Part shown: positions 28,684 to 37,237 of the stretch, piece by piece | Layout: the number at the start of each line of letters is the position of its first letter | How positions within the stretch are numbered: position 1 is the first letter of the stretch | NCBI GenBank assembly: GCA_942492815.1 | Contig: OW818658.1 | Coordinates: forward strand, 1,922,001-1,986,000 | Source of the DNA: JAEUWI01 sp942492815 | GTDB taxonomy: Bacteria; Hydrogenedentota; Hydrogenedentia; Hydrogenedentales; JAEUWI01 | Direction of reading: 5' to 3' | DNA length: 64,000 nucleotides | The notes under the pieces: model-generated | Told to the model about the DNA's origin: nothing | Database searches by the model: none | What the model saw: only the letters and a program-made list of their open reading frames with translations | Position numbers and translations under genes: made by a program

Positions 28684-29589
28684 TCACACCCCGTTCGCAA
28701 GAAGCCGCCCGTCGATAAATTCCTTCGCCCTCGGCACATCCGATTCATCCAGATGCTCAATGATAATGGGGATGTTCGGGTGCCGCTGGGCCAGCCGCTT
28801 CAGGTAGAGATCGTAATTCAACACCCCCAGTCCGGGCGGGGGTAACTCAATCATCCCCACGCCCTGGAGGGCGTGGCCTTCGCCCGCGTCGATGCTGGAG
28901 AGGACCACGCCCTGGTCCTTCGCCGCCTTGCGCACGTCCTTCGCATGGGCGATGAGGATCTTGTCCGATAACGCATCGAAGATGGCGTTTAACTGCACAT
29001 CCATCTGGTCGATGTTATGCATCTCAAAATAGTTCGTCGGGTCCATTAGCAGACCGAGAGTCGGGTCGTTGATATCGGCAAAGAGTCGGAGGGTCTCCTC
29101 AATCGAGCCGATAACGTTGTTCACATACGTTTCGATGAGGAAGCGCGCGCCGTGTTCGCGGGCGCACTGGACGATGTCCCCAATCACGTCGCGGCACTCT
29201 TCATAACCCGCCCGCGTCTTATTCTTCGGATGATGGACCCAGTCGCTGTCGGGGTCAAAGGTTCCGGTTTCGCTGATGACATAGGGCGTTCCCAGTTCAC
29301 ACGCATGGCGGAGGATTTGCTTGAGCATCGCCAGATTTGCCTTACGCTTATCAGGATCGGGATGGACCAGATTCGTGTAGCCCGAGATACAGCAGATGGG
29401 CAAGTTGTGGCGCCGGAAGGTATCGCGTATCGTCTTGCACTTCACCGCGTTGATGTCGTCCACGCCAAGCGCCATATCCTTGAAGACCAGATCGAGCTGG
29501 ACGGTATTGAAGCCCAGTTCGCGGATGCGTCGCGCGCTCTCTTCCAGGGTGTAGGGGAAATAGGCGTTCAGAATCCCAACTTGAATCAT
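28684..29589 (-). CDS. Sugar phosphate isomerase/epimerase (xylose-isomerase-like TIM barrel)
   Basis: The product has 301 residues. It matches the AP endonuclease 2/xylose-isomerase-like TIM-barrel family: IRELGFNTVQLDL, CCISGYTNLVHPD, ETGTFDPDSDW, FLIETYVNNV, LLMDPTNYFEMHN and ILIAHAKDV supply the acidic and histidine metal ligands. Such proteins isomerise or epimerise sugars, inositols or their keto forms in the cytosol. GGAG lies 7 bases before the ATG. It follows the Gfo/Idh/MocA oxidoreductase by 24 bases, so the two are one operon and probably consecutive steps on one carbohydrate. Confidence 0.88.
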   Translation of the reverse strand: MIQVGILNAYFPYTLEESARRIRELGFNTVQLDLVFKDMALGVDDINAVKCKTIRDTFRRHNLPICCISGYTNLVHPDPDKRKANLAMLKQILRHACELGTPYVISETGTFDPDSDWVHHPKNKTRAGYEECRDVIGDIVQCAREHGARFLIETYVNNVIGSIEETLRLFADINDPTLGLLMDPTNYFEMHNIDQMDVQLNAIFDALSDKILIAHAKDVRKAAKDQGVVLSSIDAGEGHALQGVGMIELPPPGLGVLNYDLYLKRLAQRHPNIPIIIEHLDESDVPRAKEFIDGRLLANGV

Positions 29590-29613
29590 GTTGCTGCTCC
29601 ACTTTTTTGCATG

Positions 29614-30681
29614 TCAGTGCGGCATGTGCCGGATCGTTCCTGGGATCTGGGGCTGGTGAGTGCGGGCGCTCTCGATGGCCGCGAAGCACAGTTCCAGACT
29701 CTTCAGATTGTTTCGCGCGCTGTTACTGGGCTCGCGGCCCTCGGCAATGGCGCAAAGCAATTCCGCCATGGTGCCTTCGAAGCCATTCTTGAACCACTCG
29801 CCGGTCAAGGCTGGGTGTGCGACACCTTGCTCGTTGTACAGCGTCACCGATTGATGGCTCAGATCCGGCCCGGTGCTCTCCATTGTGCCCAGCGTGCCCG
29901 TGACATACGATTGATCCGCCGCGCCGAATTTCGTGGCCGCGTCGAAGACCAGCGTGGCCTGGGCATTCGGGTACTCCACGATGACCTGACCCAGCATAGG
30001 CGCTTTGTTGGTCTGGCTTGCCGTCCGCGCTTCCGAAGCAAAGACGCGCGTGGGGGAGGCATCGCCCATGAAGCAGGTCAGCATGTCGAACCAATGAATC
30101 GCAAAATCGTAAAGGATGAGGTGGGGGATATCGTTAAAAATGGTCGACTCCGTCCACGTGTGATCCCAGTGTACCGCCAGGTGGACCGCGTTGACCTCGC
30201 CGATGATCCCCGCCGCAATCGCCTGCCGCATGTAGCTGAAGTGGGGCGCCCAGCGGCCATTCTGGTTGACGGCGAGCTTGAGATTCCGCTCCTCCGCCAG
30301 TGTAATTAGTCGTTCGCCCTCCGCCAGATCCAGCGTGAAGGGCTTCTGGCTCAGCACATGCTTCCCTGCGCGGAGCGCCACCTCTATCATGGCGCCCCGG
30401 ATATCCACGTGAGTCGCGATATCCACCACCTCAATACCGGGATGCTCCAGCAGCAGGTTGAAGTCGGTGTAAACATCGCCCTCAGGGTTGTAGGCGTCGC
30501 GTCGCTTCGACGCGCTCTCCTCGCTGATGTCGCAAAAAGCGAAGACGGGAAAACCGGCGTCGCGGTAGGCATCGAGGTGGTAGGCGGTGATAGCCCCGCA
30601 GCCGATGAGGCCAATACCGGGTACGGGCCGGGGAGGTACGGGCGGGCGCCAGGGCAGTTCAGATGCCGGTATCTCACCCAT
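29614..30681 (-). CDS. Gfo/Idh/MocA-family oxidoreductase
   Basis: The product has 355 residues from ATG 30681. This start is preferred because a longer frame reaching 30840 would run through the pseudopilin terminator at 30803-30832. The N-terminal Rossmann fold has GIGLIGCGAITAYHLDAYRDAG, and the conserved catalytic region reads HVLSQKPF (Lys of the EKP-type motif). The C-terminal dimerisation part has LILYDFAIHWFDMLT, with the conserved His. The family oxidises or reduces sugars and inositols with NAD(P). It is probably co-transcribed with the downstream isomerase. Confidence 0.88.
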   Translation of the reverse strand: MGEIPASELPWRPPVPPRPVPGIGLIGCGAITAYHLDAYRDAGFPVFAFCDISEESASKRRDAYNPEGDVYTDFNLLLEHPGIEVVDIATHVDIRGAMIEVALRAGKHVLSQKPFTLDLAEGERLITLAEERNLKLAVNQNGRWAPHFSYMRQAIAAGIIGEVNAVHLAVHWDHTWTESTIFNDIPHLILYDFAIHWFDMLTCFMGDASPTRVFASEARTASQTNKAPMLGQVIVEYPNAQATLVFDAATKFGAADQSYVTGTLGTMESTGPDLSHQSVTLYNEQGVAHPALTGEWFKNGFEGTMAELLCAIAEGREPSNSARNNLKSLELCFAAIESARTHQPQIPGTIRHMPH

Positions 30682-30802
30682 CGCCTGGGTGGATGAAACT
30701 TTCAGATCAGACTCGCCCACGACTCGGTGCCTCGCTGCTTTCGATTGCCAGGACAGGAGTGTACCTGATGCCCGCCGACGATTGAAAAACGACACCTCGC
30801 AC

Positions 30803-30832
30803 AAAAATACGAAGCCCCCCGAAGTGGGGGGC
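30803..30832 (-). terminator. Rho-independent terminator after pseudopilin gene
   Basis: On the minus strand GCCCCCC (30832-30826) pairs with GGGGGGC (30820-30814) around a 5-base loop. After CTTCGTA there is a run of five T residues (30807-30803). It lies about 117 bases after the pseudopilin stop and upstream of the oxidoreductase start. Confidence 0.65.
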
Positions 30833-30948
30833 CTGCCCAATGCGTCTGCTCCCGCTTTTTCCGCGCGCAGCCGAGTGTATGAATCCTGTACCCAAATGTC
30901 CCAGGGCGCCCGCCGAAGCGGTCGCGATCGCCCGCGAGGACGGTGTCT

Positions 30949-31374
30949 TCAGCCGATGGGCACCCCCGCGCTGTCGGCATCGCCCATGACGGCAAATCTG
31001 ATGACGCCGGAGGAGTCGGTGTAGAAACCATGATTGCCCGTCACGCCGTATTCTTTGGCGTTTGCGTTGATGGTGAAATTGTCCACATCGCCACCCAGCA
31101 CGAAATTGTATCCCCCTCGGGCGGGGTCCCAGTCCCCGGCGAGGAACGAGGGCGTGGCGCCCGTCAGATCGTTGAAATCGGTCGCGAAGACATAGTTGGT
31201 GGCGCTGTAGGCCGTCTGCGCACCCATCACCGTGCGAAGGTTCTGGATCGCCGCCGATTCATTCGTCTGGATTCGCGAGCGAAGCAGATTCGGAATGGCG
31301 ATCGCCGCGATAATGGCGATGATACCGACGACGATCATGACTTCTATGAGGGTAAAGCCGTTTTTCCTGTTCAT
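30949..31374 (-). CDS. Type IV pilin/GspG-like pseudopilin
   Basis: The product has 141 residues. The start at 31374 is fixed by AAAGGAG 7 bases upstream. A very short leader (MNRKNG) precedes the prepilin peptidase site G/FTLIEVMIVVGIIAIIAA, with Glu at mature position 5 and the usual hydrophobic helix. The globular part is short with alternating Gly and aromatic residues (NYVFATDFNDLTGATP), similar to pseudopilins abundant in Planctomycetes and Hydrogenedentota. It should be processed and assembled in the inner membrane by a type II secretion or type IV pilus machine; a GspF/PilC-like gene lies far away at 62872-63993. It is monocistronic, with its own sigma54-like promoter and terminator. 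Confidence 0.93.
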   Translation of the reverse strand: MNRKNGFTLIEVMIVVGIIAIIAAIAIPNLLRSRIQTNESAAIQNLRTVMGAQTAYSATNYVFATDFNDLTGATPSFLAGDWDPARGGYNFVLGGDVDNFTINANAKEYGVTGNHGFYTDSSGVIRFAVMGDADSAGVPIG

Positions 31375-31454
31375 ATGCCCATCTCCTTTTGCTTTCGCAC
31401 CGACCCGTGCGGATGTCACTTCAAATCTGTCGGCCCTGTGACCTTCTCAGTTTA

Positions 31455-31470
31455 AGCACCCCGCGTGCCA
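31455..31470 (-). promoter_or_regulatory. Sigma54 (-24/-12) promoter of pseudopilin gene
   Basis: Reading on the minus strand, TGGCAC (31470-31465), five bases, then GTGCT (31459-31455) matches the consensus TGGCAC-N5-TTGCT at all but one position, with the invariant GG and GC at the correct 10-base spacing. Transcription would begin near 31444, about 70 bases before the pseudopilin ATG. Pilin genes are often sigma54-dependent. A bacterial enhancer-binding protein site was not identified. Confidence 0.6.
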
Positions 31471-31563
31471 TAAAGTTAAGTAGTTGTATTTCAGTACTTT
31501 GTGGCTATTGTTGCTTGAGGGGGACTCCGGTGCCGCGTATTATTTCGCCCTTGGCGGGTCCAG

Positions 31564-31582
31564 AGTGACAAAAAATGTCACT
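31564..31582. promoter_or_regulatory. Perfect 7-bp inverted repeat, possible operator
   Basis: AGTGACA and TGTCACT flank AAAAA. It lies in the 361-base gap between the divergent pseudopilin and PLP-enzyme genes, about 155 bases before the latter's start. It has operator-like symmetry, but its spacing does not fit CRP or FNR sites. Apart from this and the sigma54 promoter I see nothing definite in 31375-31735. Confidence 0.35.
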
Positions 31583-31735
31583 GGAGCCTGCCGGACCTCC
31601 CGACGTGATGGAGGATTTCATGTGCATGCGCCACTTATGCTATGGTGTGCGGCCCGAAGACCCGTTCAATGTGTGCATGAATGGCCGGGTCAACGTAGGA
31701 AATTGCACCCCTTACCCCACGGGTACCTCCATTTG

Positions 31736-33220
31736 ATGATCCGAAATCTGCTGACAGACCCCTGCTGGAACGCTGACGAACTGGGTAAACCCATGCCGGA
31801 TTCCCCCCACGCTACCTCCGTGGCCCTGCCGTGTTGGGATCACGCCGTGGGCTACGAGGAAGGTCGCCCTGAAATCGTCTCCGCCATGCAACTGGGCTAT
31901 CCCCGTTTCGTGCTCCATCCCCAGGTCGCCGAACTCTTTGCCCTCCTCGAAAAGCGCTATGGACGGGCCGGGGAGCGATGTTTCGCCTTTCCTTCGGAAG
32001 AGGCTGCGGATCGGTGCGTCCTCTTTCTCATGGAGCGGGGCTGGGCCGATGCGCGTCGGGAGCTCTGCCCCGAGACCCGGATCCATGGTGTCTTTTTCCC
32101 GGAAAGCGCTTTTCGCGATGCGAAGGCCTTCTGGCAACATTTCGGGAAGATTATCAGTTCCCGTCGGGCTGAAGTCGCTCTGGACGGGCGGGAGGCGTCC
32201 CCTGGCGGTCTCGAAGCCAAGCGAGTCATTCGTGAACGCATCGCTTCGTTCCTGGGCGAGCCGGCGGACCACGTGTGGCTTTACCCTTCGGGTATGGCGG
32301 CCATGAGCCGAGCGATGAGCCTCGTGCAGGAGCGTCGCCCCGGCGCCAAGAGCATCCAACTCGGTTTTCCCTATGTGGATGTCTTCAAAGTGCAAACCGT
32401 CTCGGGTCCGGGAAGTCATTTCGTCGGGGATTACGACCTCGACATGGTTGGCGCCCTCCTCAGCTCGCAGCCGATCTCGGCCATCGTCTGCGAATTTCCT
32501 GGGAATCCCCTGCTGGCGGGCTGTAGCCTGTCCGAACTGGCGAAGCTGGCCCACACGTTCGACGTGCCCCTGATCGTGGACGACACGGCGGCCACCTATG
32601 CCAATGTGAACGTGTTTCCCCATGCCGACATTGTCGTAACCAGCCTGACGAAGGCCTTCTCCGGGGAGGGCGACGTGATGGCGGGGGGGATGGCGGTCCA
32701 CGGCGCGGGTCCCTTCGGTGCGGCCTTTGCCGCGGAGGCCGCCCGTAATTTTGACGATCTTTTCTGGGACGACGACGCCATCGTGCTGGAGCGGAATTCA
32801 CGTGACTTCGAGCAACGCGTTTTCCAATCCAACGCCACGGCGGAAGCGCTGTGCGACTGGCTCATGGAACAGCCCGCCGTCCAGTCGGTCTTCTACCCGA
32901 AATACACGATGCGCGAGGCCTATGATGAGCTGAAGCGGCCGGGCGGCGGCTATGGCAGTTTGTTTTCTGTCGTGCTGCACAATGCCCCGGTCAATGCACC
33001 GCCGTTCTATGACCGGCTTCGGATCTCCAAGGGGCCGAGCCTGGGGAACAACTTCTCCCTCGCCTGCCCCTACACACTGCTGGCACACTTCGATGAACTC
33101 GATTGGGCCGAGACCCACGGGGTATCCCGCTGGCTCGTCCGGGTATCCATCGGTCTGGAGCCCTTGGACGACCTGAAGGCCCGATTCGCCGAGGCTTTGG
33201 ACGGACTCACGATAGGTTAG
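31736..33220 (+). CDS. Cys/Met-metabolism PLP enzyme, fungal cystathionine gamma-synthase (STR2)-like
   Basis: The product has 494 residues from the ATG at 31736; the frame is open further upstream but without recognisable sequence, and no strong ribosome site marks the start. The C-terminal 330 residues are a fold-type I PLP domain of the Cys/Met metabolism family: LYPSGMAAMSRAM, VCEFPGNPLL, LIVDDTAATYAN and the Schiff-base Lys306 in VTSLTKAFSGEGD. An N-terminal part of about 160 residues (YPRFVLHPQVAELFALLEKR, ERCFAFPSEEAADRC) resembles that of fungal STR2 cystathionine gamma-synthases rather than E. coli MetB. The likely reaction is gamma-elimination or replacement on a homoserine ester or cystathionine. 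A C-N hydrolase gene follows by 13 bases. Confidence 0.83.
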   Translation: MIRNLLTDPCWNADELGKPMPDSPHATSVALPCWDHAVGYEEGRPEIVSAMQLGYPRFVLHPQVAELFALLEKRYGRAGERCFAFPSEEAADRCVLFLMERGWADARRELCPETRIHGVFFPESAFRDAKAFWQHFGKIISSRRAEVALDGREASPGGLEAKRVIRERIASFLGEPADHVWLYPSGMAAMSRAMSLVQERRPGAKSIQLGFPYVDVFKVQTVSGPGSHFVGDYDLDMVGALLSSQPISAIVCEFPGNPLLAGCSLSELAKLAHTFDVPLIVDDTAATYANVNVFPHADIVVTSLTKAFSGEGDVMAGGMAVHGAGPFGAAFAAEAARNFDDLFWDDDAIVLERNSRDFEQRVFQSNATAEALCDWLMEQPAVQSVFYPKYTMREAYDELKRPGGGYGSLFSVVLHNAPVNAPPFYDRLRISKGPSLGNNFSLACPYTLLAHFDELDWAETHGVSRWLVRVSIGLEPLDDLKARFAEALDGLTIG

Positions 33221-33233
33221 GAGCGCGGAAGCC

Positions 33234-34022
33234 ATGCTGAGAAAGAAACTCGAAGCCGCCGTCATTCAATTTGATTGTCCGCCCGACAAAGACGAAGCCA
33301 TCGCGCGCCTTGAAGTTTTGGTCGGCGAGGCGGCCACCGGTGCGGACCTCGTGCTCGTCGCCGAAACGCCGTTTACTCCCTATACGACCGTTTCCGACTT
33401 TCGCCCCCTGGCCGACGCGGTTCCCGGTCCCTTCAGTGACCGACTTGGCCGTCTTGCGCAGCGCCATGGAATCTACCTGTGCAGCGGCACCATCGAGCGC
33501 GACGGAGACCAAATCTATAATGCGGCCCTGCTCTATGCGCCCGGAGGCGACTTGCTCCACAAGCATCGCAAGGTCACCCTGGCCTCCTGCGACTTGACCG
33601 GCGGCTTCACGGCGGGCGACTCCATCAACGTCGTGGAGACGCCCTTTGGCCGGGTGGGGATTCTGATCTGCCTGGACACGATTGAACGGGCCAACCAGAA
33701 CGCCATGGCGGAGCAACGCCCCGATCTGGTGCTGGTGCCCTCCTATGGCCTGGCCAAGACCAACTATGGCAAGACCGAGGTCATCGACTGCATGGTCGAC
33801 GAGTGCCTGGACGAATGGCGCATGCGCATGCGGATGCTGGCGAAGTTCTGCGGTGCCTACCTGTTACGGGCGGACCACTGCGGCGTGGAAGGGCCACAGG
33901 TGCGCGTGGGCCATTCCCTGGCGATCCACCCCGGCGGCCACGTCATCGCCGAGGCCACCATGCGCCCCAGCATTCTGCGGGTAACGCTCGACCCGGCCCG
34001 CGCCGAGCAGATGCGCTGGTAG
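33234..34022 (+). CDS. Carbon-nitrogen hydrolase (nitrilase superfamily)
   Basis: The product has 262 residues. The Glu-Lys-Cys catalytic triad is visible: Glu44 in VAETPFTPY, Lys113 in KHRKVTLAS and Cys146 in GILICLDTI. The overall length suits an amidase or omega-amidase-like cytosolic hydrolase. It starts 13 bases after the PLP-enzyme gene with a GGAG ribosome site, so the pair is translationally linked. A hydrolase that clears the amide of a transamination by-product (omega-amidase) would fit a methionine/transsulfuration context, but this is inference only. Confidence 0.87.
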   Translation: MLRKKLEAAVIQFDCPPDKDEAIARLEVLVGEAATGADLVLVAETPFTPYTTVSDFRPLADAVPGPFSDRLGRLAQRHGIYLCSGTIERDGDQIYNAALLYAPGGDLLHKHRKVTLASCDLTGGFTAGDSINVVETPFGRVGILICLDTIERANQNAMAEQRPDLVLVPSYGLAKTNYGKTEVIDCMVDECLDEWRMRMRMLAKFCGAYLLRADHCGVEGPQVRVGHSLAIHPGGHVIAEATMRPSILRVTLDPARAEQMRW

Positions 34023-34027
34023 CGTTC

Positions 34028-34056
34028 TTGCAGCGGACGCGCGCAAGCGGTACTAT
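34028..34056 (+). promoter_or_regulatory. Possible promoter for OPA-type transporter
   Basis: TTGCAG (34028-34033) and TACTAT (34051-34056) are separated by 17 bases, matching three of six and four of six positions. It lies 166 bases before the transporter start, immediately after the C-N hydrolase stop. Spacing is ideal but the boxes are weak. Confidence 0.3.
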
Positions 34057-34221
34057 AGCGGCTCTTCTGGATGGGGAACGTCCGGGGGACCCTAATTCTT
34101 CACCGTCGGGGTAAGATATTCCAACCCAGGAATCAACCCAAAGCGCGCCGTTCAGGGTGTCGTCCCATTAGTATTGGATACCGCCACCGATTGCGCGAAT
34201 TCACCCGAGGAGTAGTAGTCC

Positions 34222-35553
34222 GTGTCCGCTGATATGCAACCCCTGAGCCGCGACCAACACATCTGGCGGATCAAGATTCTCTTTTCCACCTATATGGCCT
34301 ACGCTGGGTTCTATCTTGTCCGCAAGGTCTTCGGCTCTGCAAAGCCCCTGCTTATCGATCCCAATGGCGACTATGCGTTCAGCGTACATGACGTAGCCTA
34401 TATCTGGACCGCCTACCTCATCGCCTACATGATCGGCCAGTTCGTCAACAGTTTCGTGGGCAGGAAATACGGTCCGCGCTCCCTATTGCTGGGTGGACTG
34501 GGCCTCTCAATTCTTGCGAACATTGGATTCGGCTTCGCAAATTCCGTGTCTACCTTTGTAGTCTTCATGTTTTTTAATGGATTGGTGCAGGCTGCCGGTT
34601 GGCCCGGGGCGGTGGGGGGAATCGCCGAGTGGCTGCGAAAGAAAGAACGCGGCACCATCATGGGGATTTGGTCTACGAACTATCTCCTGGGAAGCCTCGT
34701 GGTTAAGATGCTCGCGGGTTGGCTTTTGGTCCGGGCCGGTGTTCCCTACGCTTTCTGGGGCTGTACACTCGCCGCTTTCCTGGTTTGGTGGATTGTCTAT
34801 TTCTGGCAGCGCGACAAACCGGAGGATGTAGGGCTGGAACCGATTGTGGTCCATGGCGAAGACGACGCCGACAACGCGGTGCAAGCGTCAACGGATGAGT
34901 CGGTCAGCTTCCGCGACTACCTCAATATCGCAATCAACCCCATCGTTCCACTAATGGGACTGGCCTACTTTTGCGTTAAATTCCTCCGCTATGCTCTGGA
35001 TTCCTGGCTGCCGACATTTCTGTCGCTCCAAGGTATGGAGGTAGACAGGGCGTCATACTACTCGGGCATTTTTGATTTCGCCGGGCTGGGCGGCGCGGTG
35101 CTCGCGGGTATCGCTCTGGACTGGTTGTTCAAGGGGCGCTGGGAACGCATCACACTCATTATGGGCGTTGGCATGGTGCTGGGGTATATAACGGTGCTTC
35201 AGTTTGGCGCAAACCCCATGTTTCTTGCCATATCCTTTGGACTCGTGGGCTTCATGCTGTATGGACCCGATACGCTCCTGTGCGGCGCCGCCGCCGTGTC
35301 GGTGGCGGGTGAACGCAACGCGGTCGCCGTGGCGGGGCTGGTCAACGGCATCGGCAGCATCGGCCCCATCGCACAAGAGCTCGTCATTCCCTACCTCATG
35401 GACGGACGCGAACCGCTGGACCAAATAAGCAATGTAAATATGCTCGGCCTGAGCGTCGCGGTGTTGTTTGTGTTTCTCATGGTGGCGATGTGCTGGCAGG
35501 TCCAGCGGGTGCATACTCGGAATGATGTGCGCAATGCGGCCAGCTTGGAGTAA
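34222..35553 (+). CDS. MFS transporter of the organophosphate:phosphate antiporter (GlpT/UhpC) type
   Basis: The product has 443 residues from a GTG with GAGGAG about 9 bases upstream. Twelve membrane helices are predicted. The N-terminus FSTYMAYAGFYLVRKVFGSAKP, the loop VGRKYGPRSLLLGG and the segment GLVQAAGWPGAVGGIAEWLRKKERG are typical of the organophosphate antiporter branch (GlpT, UhpT, PgtP). Such proteins exchange inorganic phosphate for glycerol 3-phosphate or a hexose phosphate across the inner membrane. The exact substrate cannot be told. A GC-rich hairpin follows the stop codon. Confidence 0.88.
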   Translation: MSADMQPLSRDQHIWRIKILFSTYMAYAGFYLVRKVFGSAKPLLIDPNGDYAFSVHDVAYIWTAYLIAYMIGQFVNSFVGRKYGPRSLLLGGLGLSILANIGFGFANSVSTFVVFMFFNGLVQAAGWPGAVGGIAEWLRKKERGTIMGIWSTNYLLGSLVVKMLAGWLLVRAGVPYAFWGCTLAAFLVWWIVYFWQRDKPEDVGLEPIVVHGEDDADNAVQASTDESVSFRDYLNIAINPIVPLMGLAYFCVKFLRYALDSWLPTFLSLQGMEVDRASYYSGIFDFAGLGGAVLAGIALDWLFKGRWERITLIMGVGMVLGYITVLQFGANPMFLAISFGLVGFMLYGPDTLLCGAAAVSVAGERNAVAVAGLVNGIGSIGPIAQELVIPYLMDGREPLDQISNVNMLGLSVAVLFVFLMVAMCWQVQRVHTRNDVRNAASLE

Positions 35554-35571
35554 GTCGGTAGAAGAATGTGG

Positions 35572-35590
35572 CACAGCCGTCTCGGCTGTG
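35572..35590 (+). terminator. GC-rich hairpin after transporter gene
   Basis: CACAGCCG (35572-35579) pairs perfectly with CGGCTGTG (35583-35590) around a 3-base loop, 18 bases after the stop of the transporter. It lacks a T tract, so it may be a transcript-end stabiliser or a dispersed repeat rather than a true intrinsic terminator. Confidence 0.4.
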
Positions 35591-35738
35591 TGTGTCCGGC
35601 GATTTAATGCCCAGAAGAATCTCTCGTCGTAACCGTTCACGGGAGCACATAGAGACTGACGCGCCCAAGTGAACGGAGTTGAGCCCGGTGATGCTGACAA
35701 AAAGAGAAGCTATATGTGGAGAAGCGAATGAGGAAGGG

Positions 35739-35864
35739 CGTGGCCGTCCTGTCGTCAGGGAGGTGCGTCCGATACAGCAACACCTACGCAGTCCGCGACA
35801 CTGCCCCTCGATACGGGCATCTTGAAGGTCCCAAGTGCATTCGGGCCACGACGGGACAGCCACG
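35739..35864. repeat. Possible core-only relative of the four-armed element (copy D)
   Basis: CGTGGCCGTCCTGTCGT (35739-35755) and ACGACGGGACAGCCACG (35848-35864) are inverted with 15 of 17 matches and a 92-base spacer. The arms resemble the inner arms of copies A-C (GGCTGTCCTGTCG). I find no outer arms. The remaining part of the 35554-36018 gap holds the transporter hairpin and a bulged inverted repeat (TCACAC...GTGTGA, about 35930-35962), with an AGGA ribosome site before the next ATG. Confidence 0.5.
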
Positions 35865-36018
35865 GACATTGCAGTGAATAGCGCTCGGAGAAGTGTTTCT
35901 TCAGATTGGCGGAGTTTTCGCTACCATGTCACACGGGTCCGCGTCAGTCCCTGTGTGATCCCGTGAACGCTTGCAAACTCTTTAACGGCCATACCCTATT
36001 AAGTAGTAGGAATTTTAG

Positions 36019-36909
36019 ATGATGAGTAAAAAAATTCTCGTAACCGGTGCAAGCGGTTTTGTCGGTGGCAGTGTGCTCCACCATGCCCCCACCGAGTGGG
36101 CCATGCATGCCTGCAGCCGGAGTCCCCTTTCCGGCGCGCCCGCGAATGTCACGCACCACGCCTTTGATCTCGCGGACAAGGCGAGGACGTCGGAAGTTGT
36201 CGCGGCGGTAAAGCCCGATGCCATCATTCACATTGCGGCCATCGCGAACATCGACTATGCCGAGGCGAATCAGGAAGAGACGGCGCTGGTCAACACGGAA
36301 ACGACCGGCCGCCTCGCTGCCCTCGCGGCGGAGCATGGCGCGCGCTTCCTCTTCTGTTCCACGGACAATGTCTTCGACGGCGTGGACGGCTTCTACAATG
36401 AAGATGCCCTCGTGTCGCCGGTGAATTTCTACGGACGCACCAAAGTGGCCGCGGAAGTGCTCGCCCACGAGGCCCTTGAGAATTCCGTCATTGTTCGCGT
36501 GGCGCTGGTGATCGGTATGCCGATCATGGGCTCGGGCAACTCCTTTCTCGTGAAGATGGAAGAAAACCTGCGGGAAGGCAAAGAAATCCAGATTCCAGAG
36601 AATGAAGTGCGCTCACCCGTAGACGTCATCACGCTTGGGAAGAGCCTACTCGAATTCGCGGGAAACGACTTTACCGGAACCATCAATCTGGCGGGCTCGA
36701 CCGGCCTCAATCGTTATGAAATGGCGAAGCAGATTGCCCGGAAACTGGGCCACAGCGAAGATCTGGTCGTGCCCACCGACTCCAATGCGATGCCTGGCCG
36801 CGCGCCCCGGCCCAACGACGTTTCCCTCGACAACGCCCTGGCGAAAGAAACGCTGAAGACTCCCATGCGCGATCTGGACGAGGCGCTGGATATGATCTTT
36901 GGAAGGTGA
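36019..36909 (+). CDS. RmlD/epimerase-type extended SDR (dTDP-4-dehydrorhamnose reductase-like)
   Basis: The product has 296 residues; ATG codons at 36019 and 36022 are equivalent, with AGGA upstream. The NAD(P)-binding loop is VTGASGFVGG, and the catalytic Y-x3-K is in NFYGRTKVAAE. HIAAIANIDYAEANQ and FCSTDNVFDGVDGFYNE match the RmlD substrate-binding family. It probably reduces or epimerises a nucleotide sugar in the cytosol. The DegT aminotransferase gene follows after a 328-base gap filled by a palindromic repeat, which suggests a shared sugar-modification role. Its stop codon is the first three bases of that repeat's left arm. Confidence 0.87.
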   Translation: MMSKKILVTGASGFVGGSVLHHAPTEWAMHACSRSPLSGAPANVTHHAFDLADKARTSEVVAAVKPDAIIHIAAIANIDYAEANQEETALVNTETTGRLAALAAEHGARFLFCSTDNVFDGVDGFYNEDALVSPVNFYGRTKVAAEVLAHEALENSVIVRVALVIGMPIMGSGNSFLVKMEENLREGKEIQIPENEVRSPVDVITLGKSLLEFAGNDFTGTINLAGSTGLNRYEMAKQIARKLGHSEDLVVPTDSNAMPGRAPRPNDVSLDNALAKETLKTPMRDLDEALDMIFGR

Positions 36910-37220
36910 ACCGCGAATGAACGCGAATTAACGCGTATCTTCGTTGGTTCGGGGACACGTTCGCTGATAAGTACCTTTCCTATTATTATTTTCAATAGAG
37001 CAATCCCGTCAGGGGGCTTCGCCTCAACCATAGCAATGAAATATACGCCAGTATCTGTCGCGAGGTCTGTTCCGCAGAGCGGAACGGTTTGCATTCCCAC
37101 GGAGGACCGTGAGAACGAGCGCCGAGGCTATTTCCGAAGCAGACGATATGCGACGATAAAGCAGCCACTTCAGTTGCCAGTATTCTTAATTCGCGTTTAT
37201 TCGCGTCCATTCGCGGTTCA
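36907..37220. repeat. 10-bp-period inverted repeat flanking a 260-base spacer
   Basis: The left arm (36907-36935) has units CGCGAATGAA and CGCGAATTAA. The right arm (37192-37220) is its inversion with units ATTCGCGTTT, ATTCGCGTCC and ATTCGCGGTT. The outer 12 bases TGAACCGCGAAT are perfectly inverted. The left arm starts on the SDR stop codon and the right arm ends 17 bases before the aminotransferase ATG, so the element exactly occupies the gap. The spacer contains a small GTTCCGC/GCGGAAC hairpin (about 37069-37085) and no convincing coding sequence. Confidence 0.75.
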
Positions 37221-37237
37221 AAAATAGAGGTTTCCCC

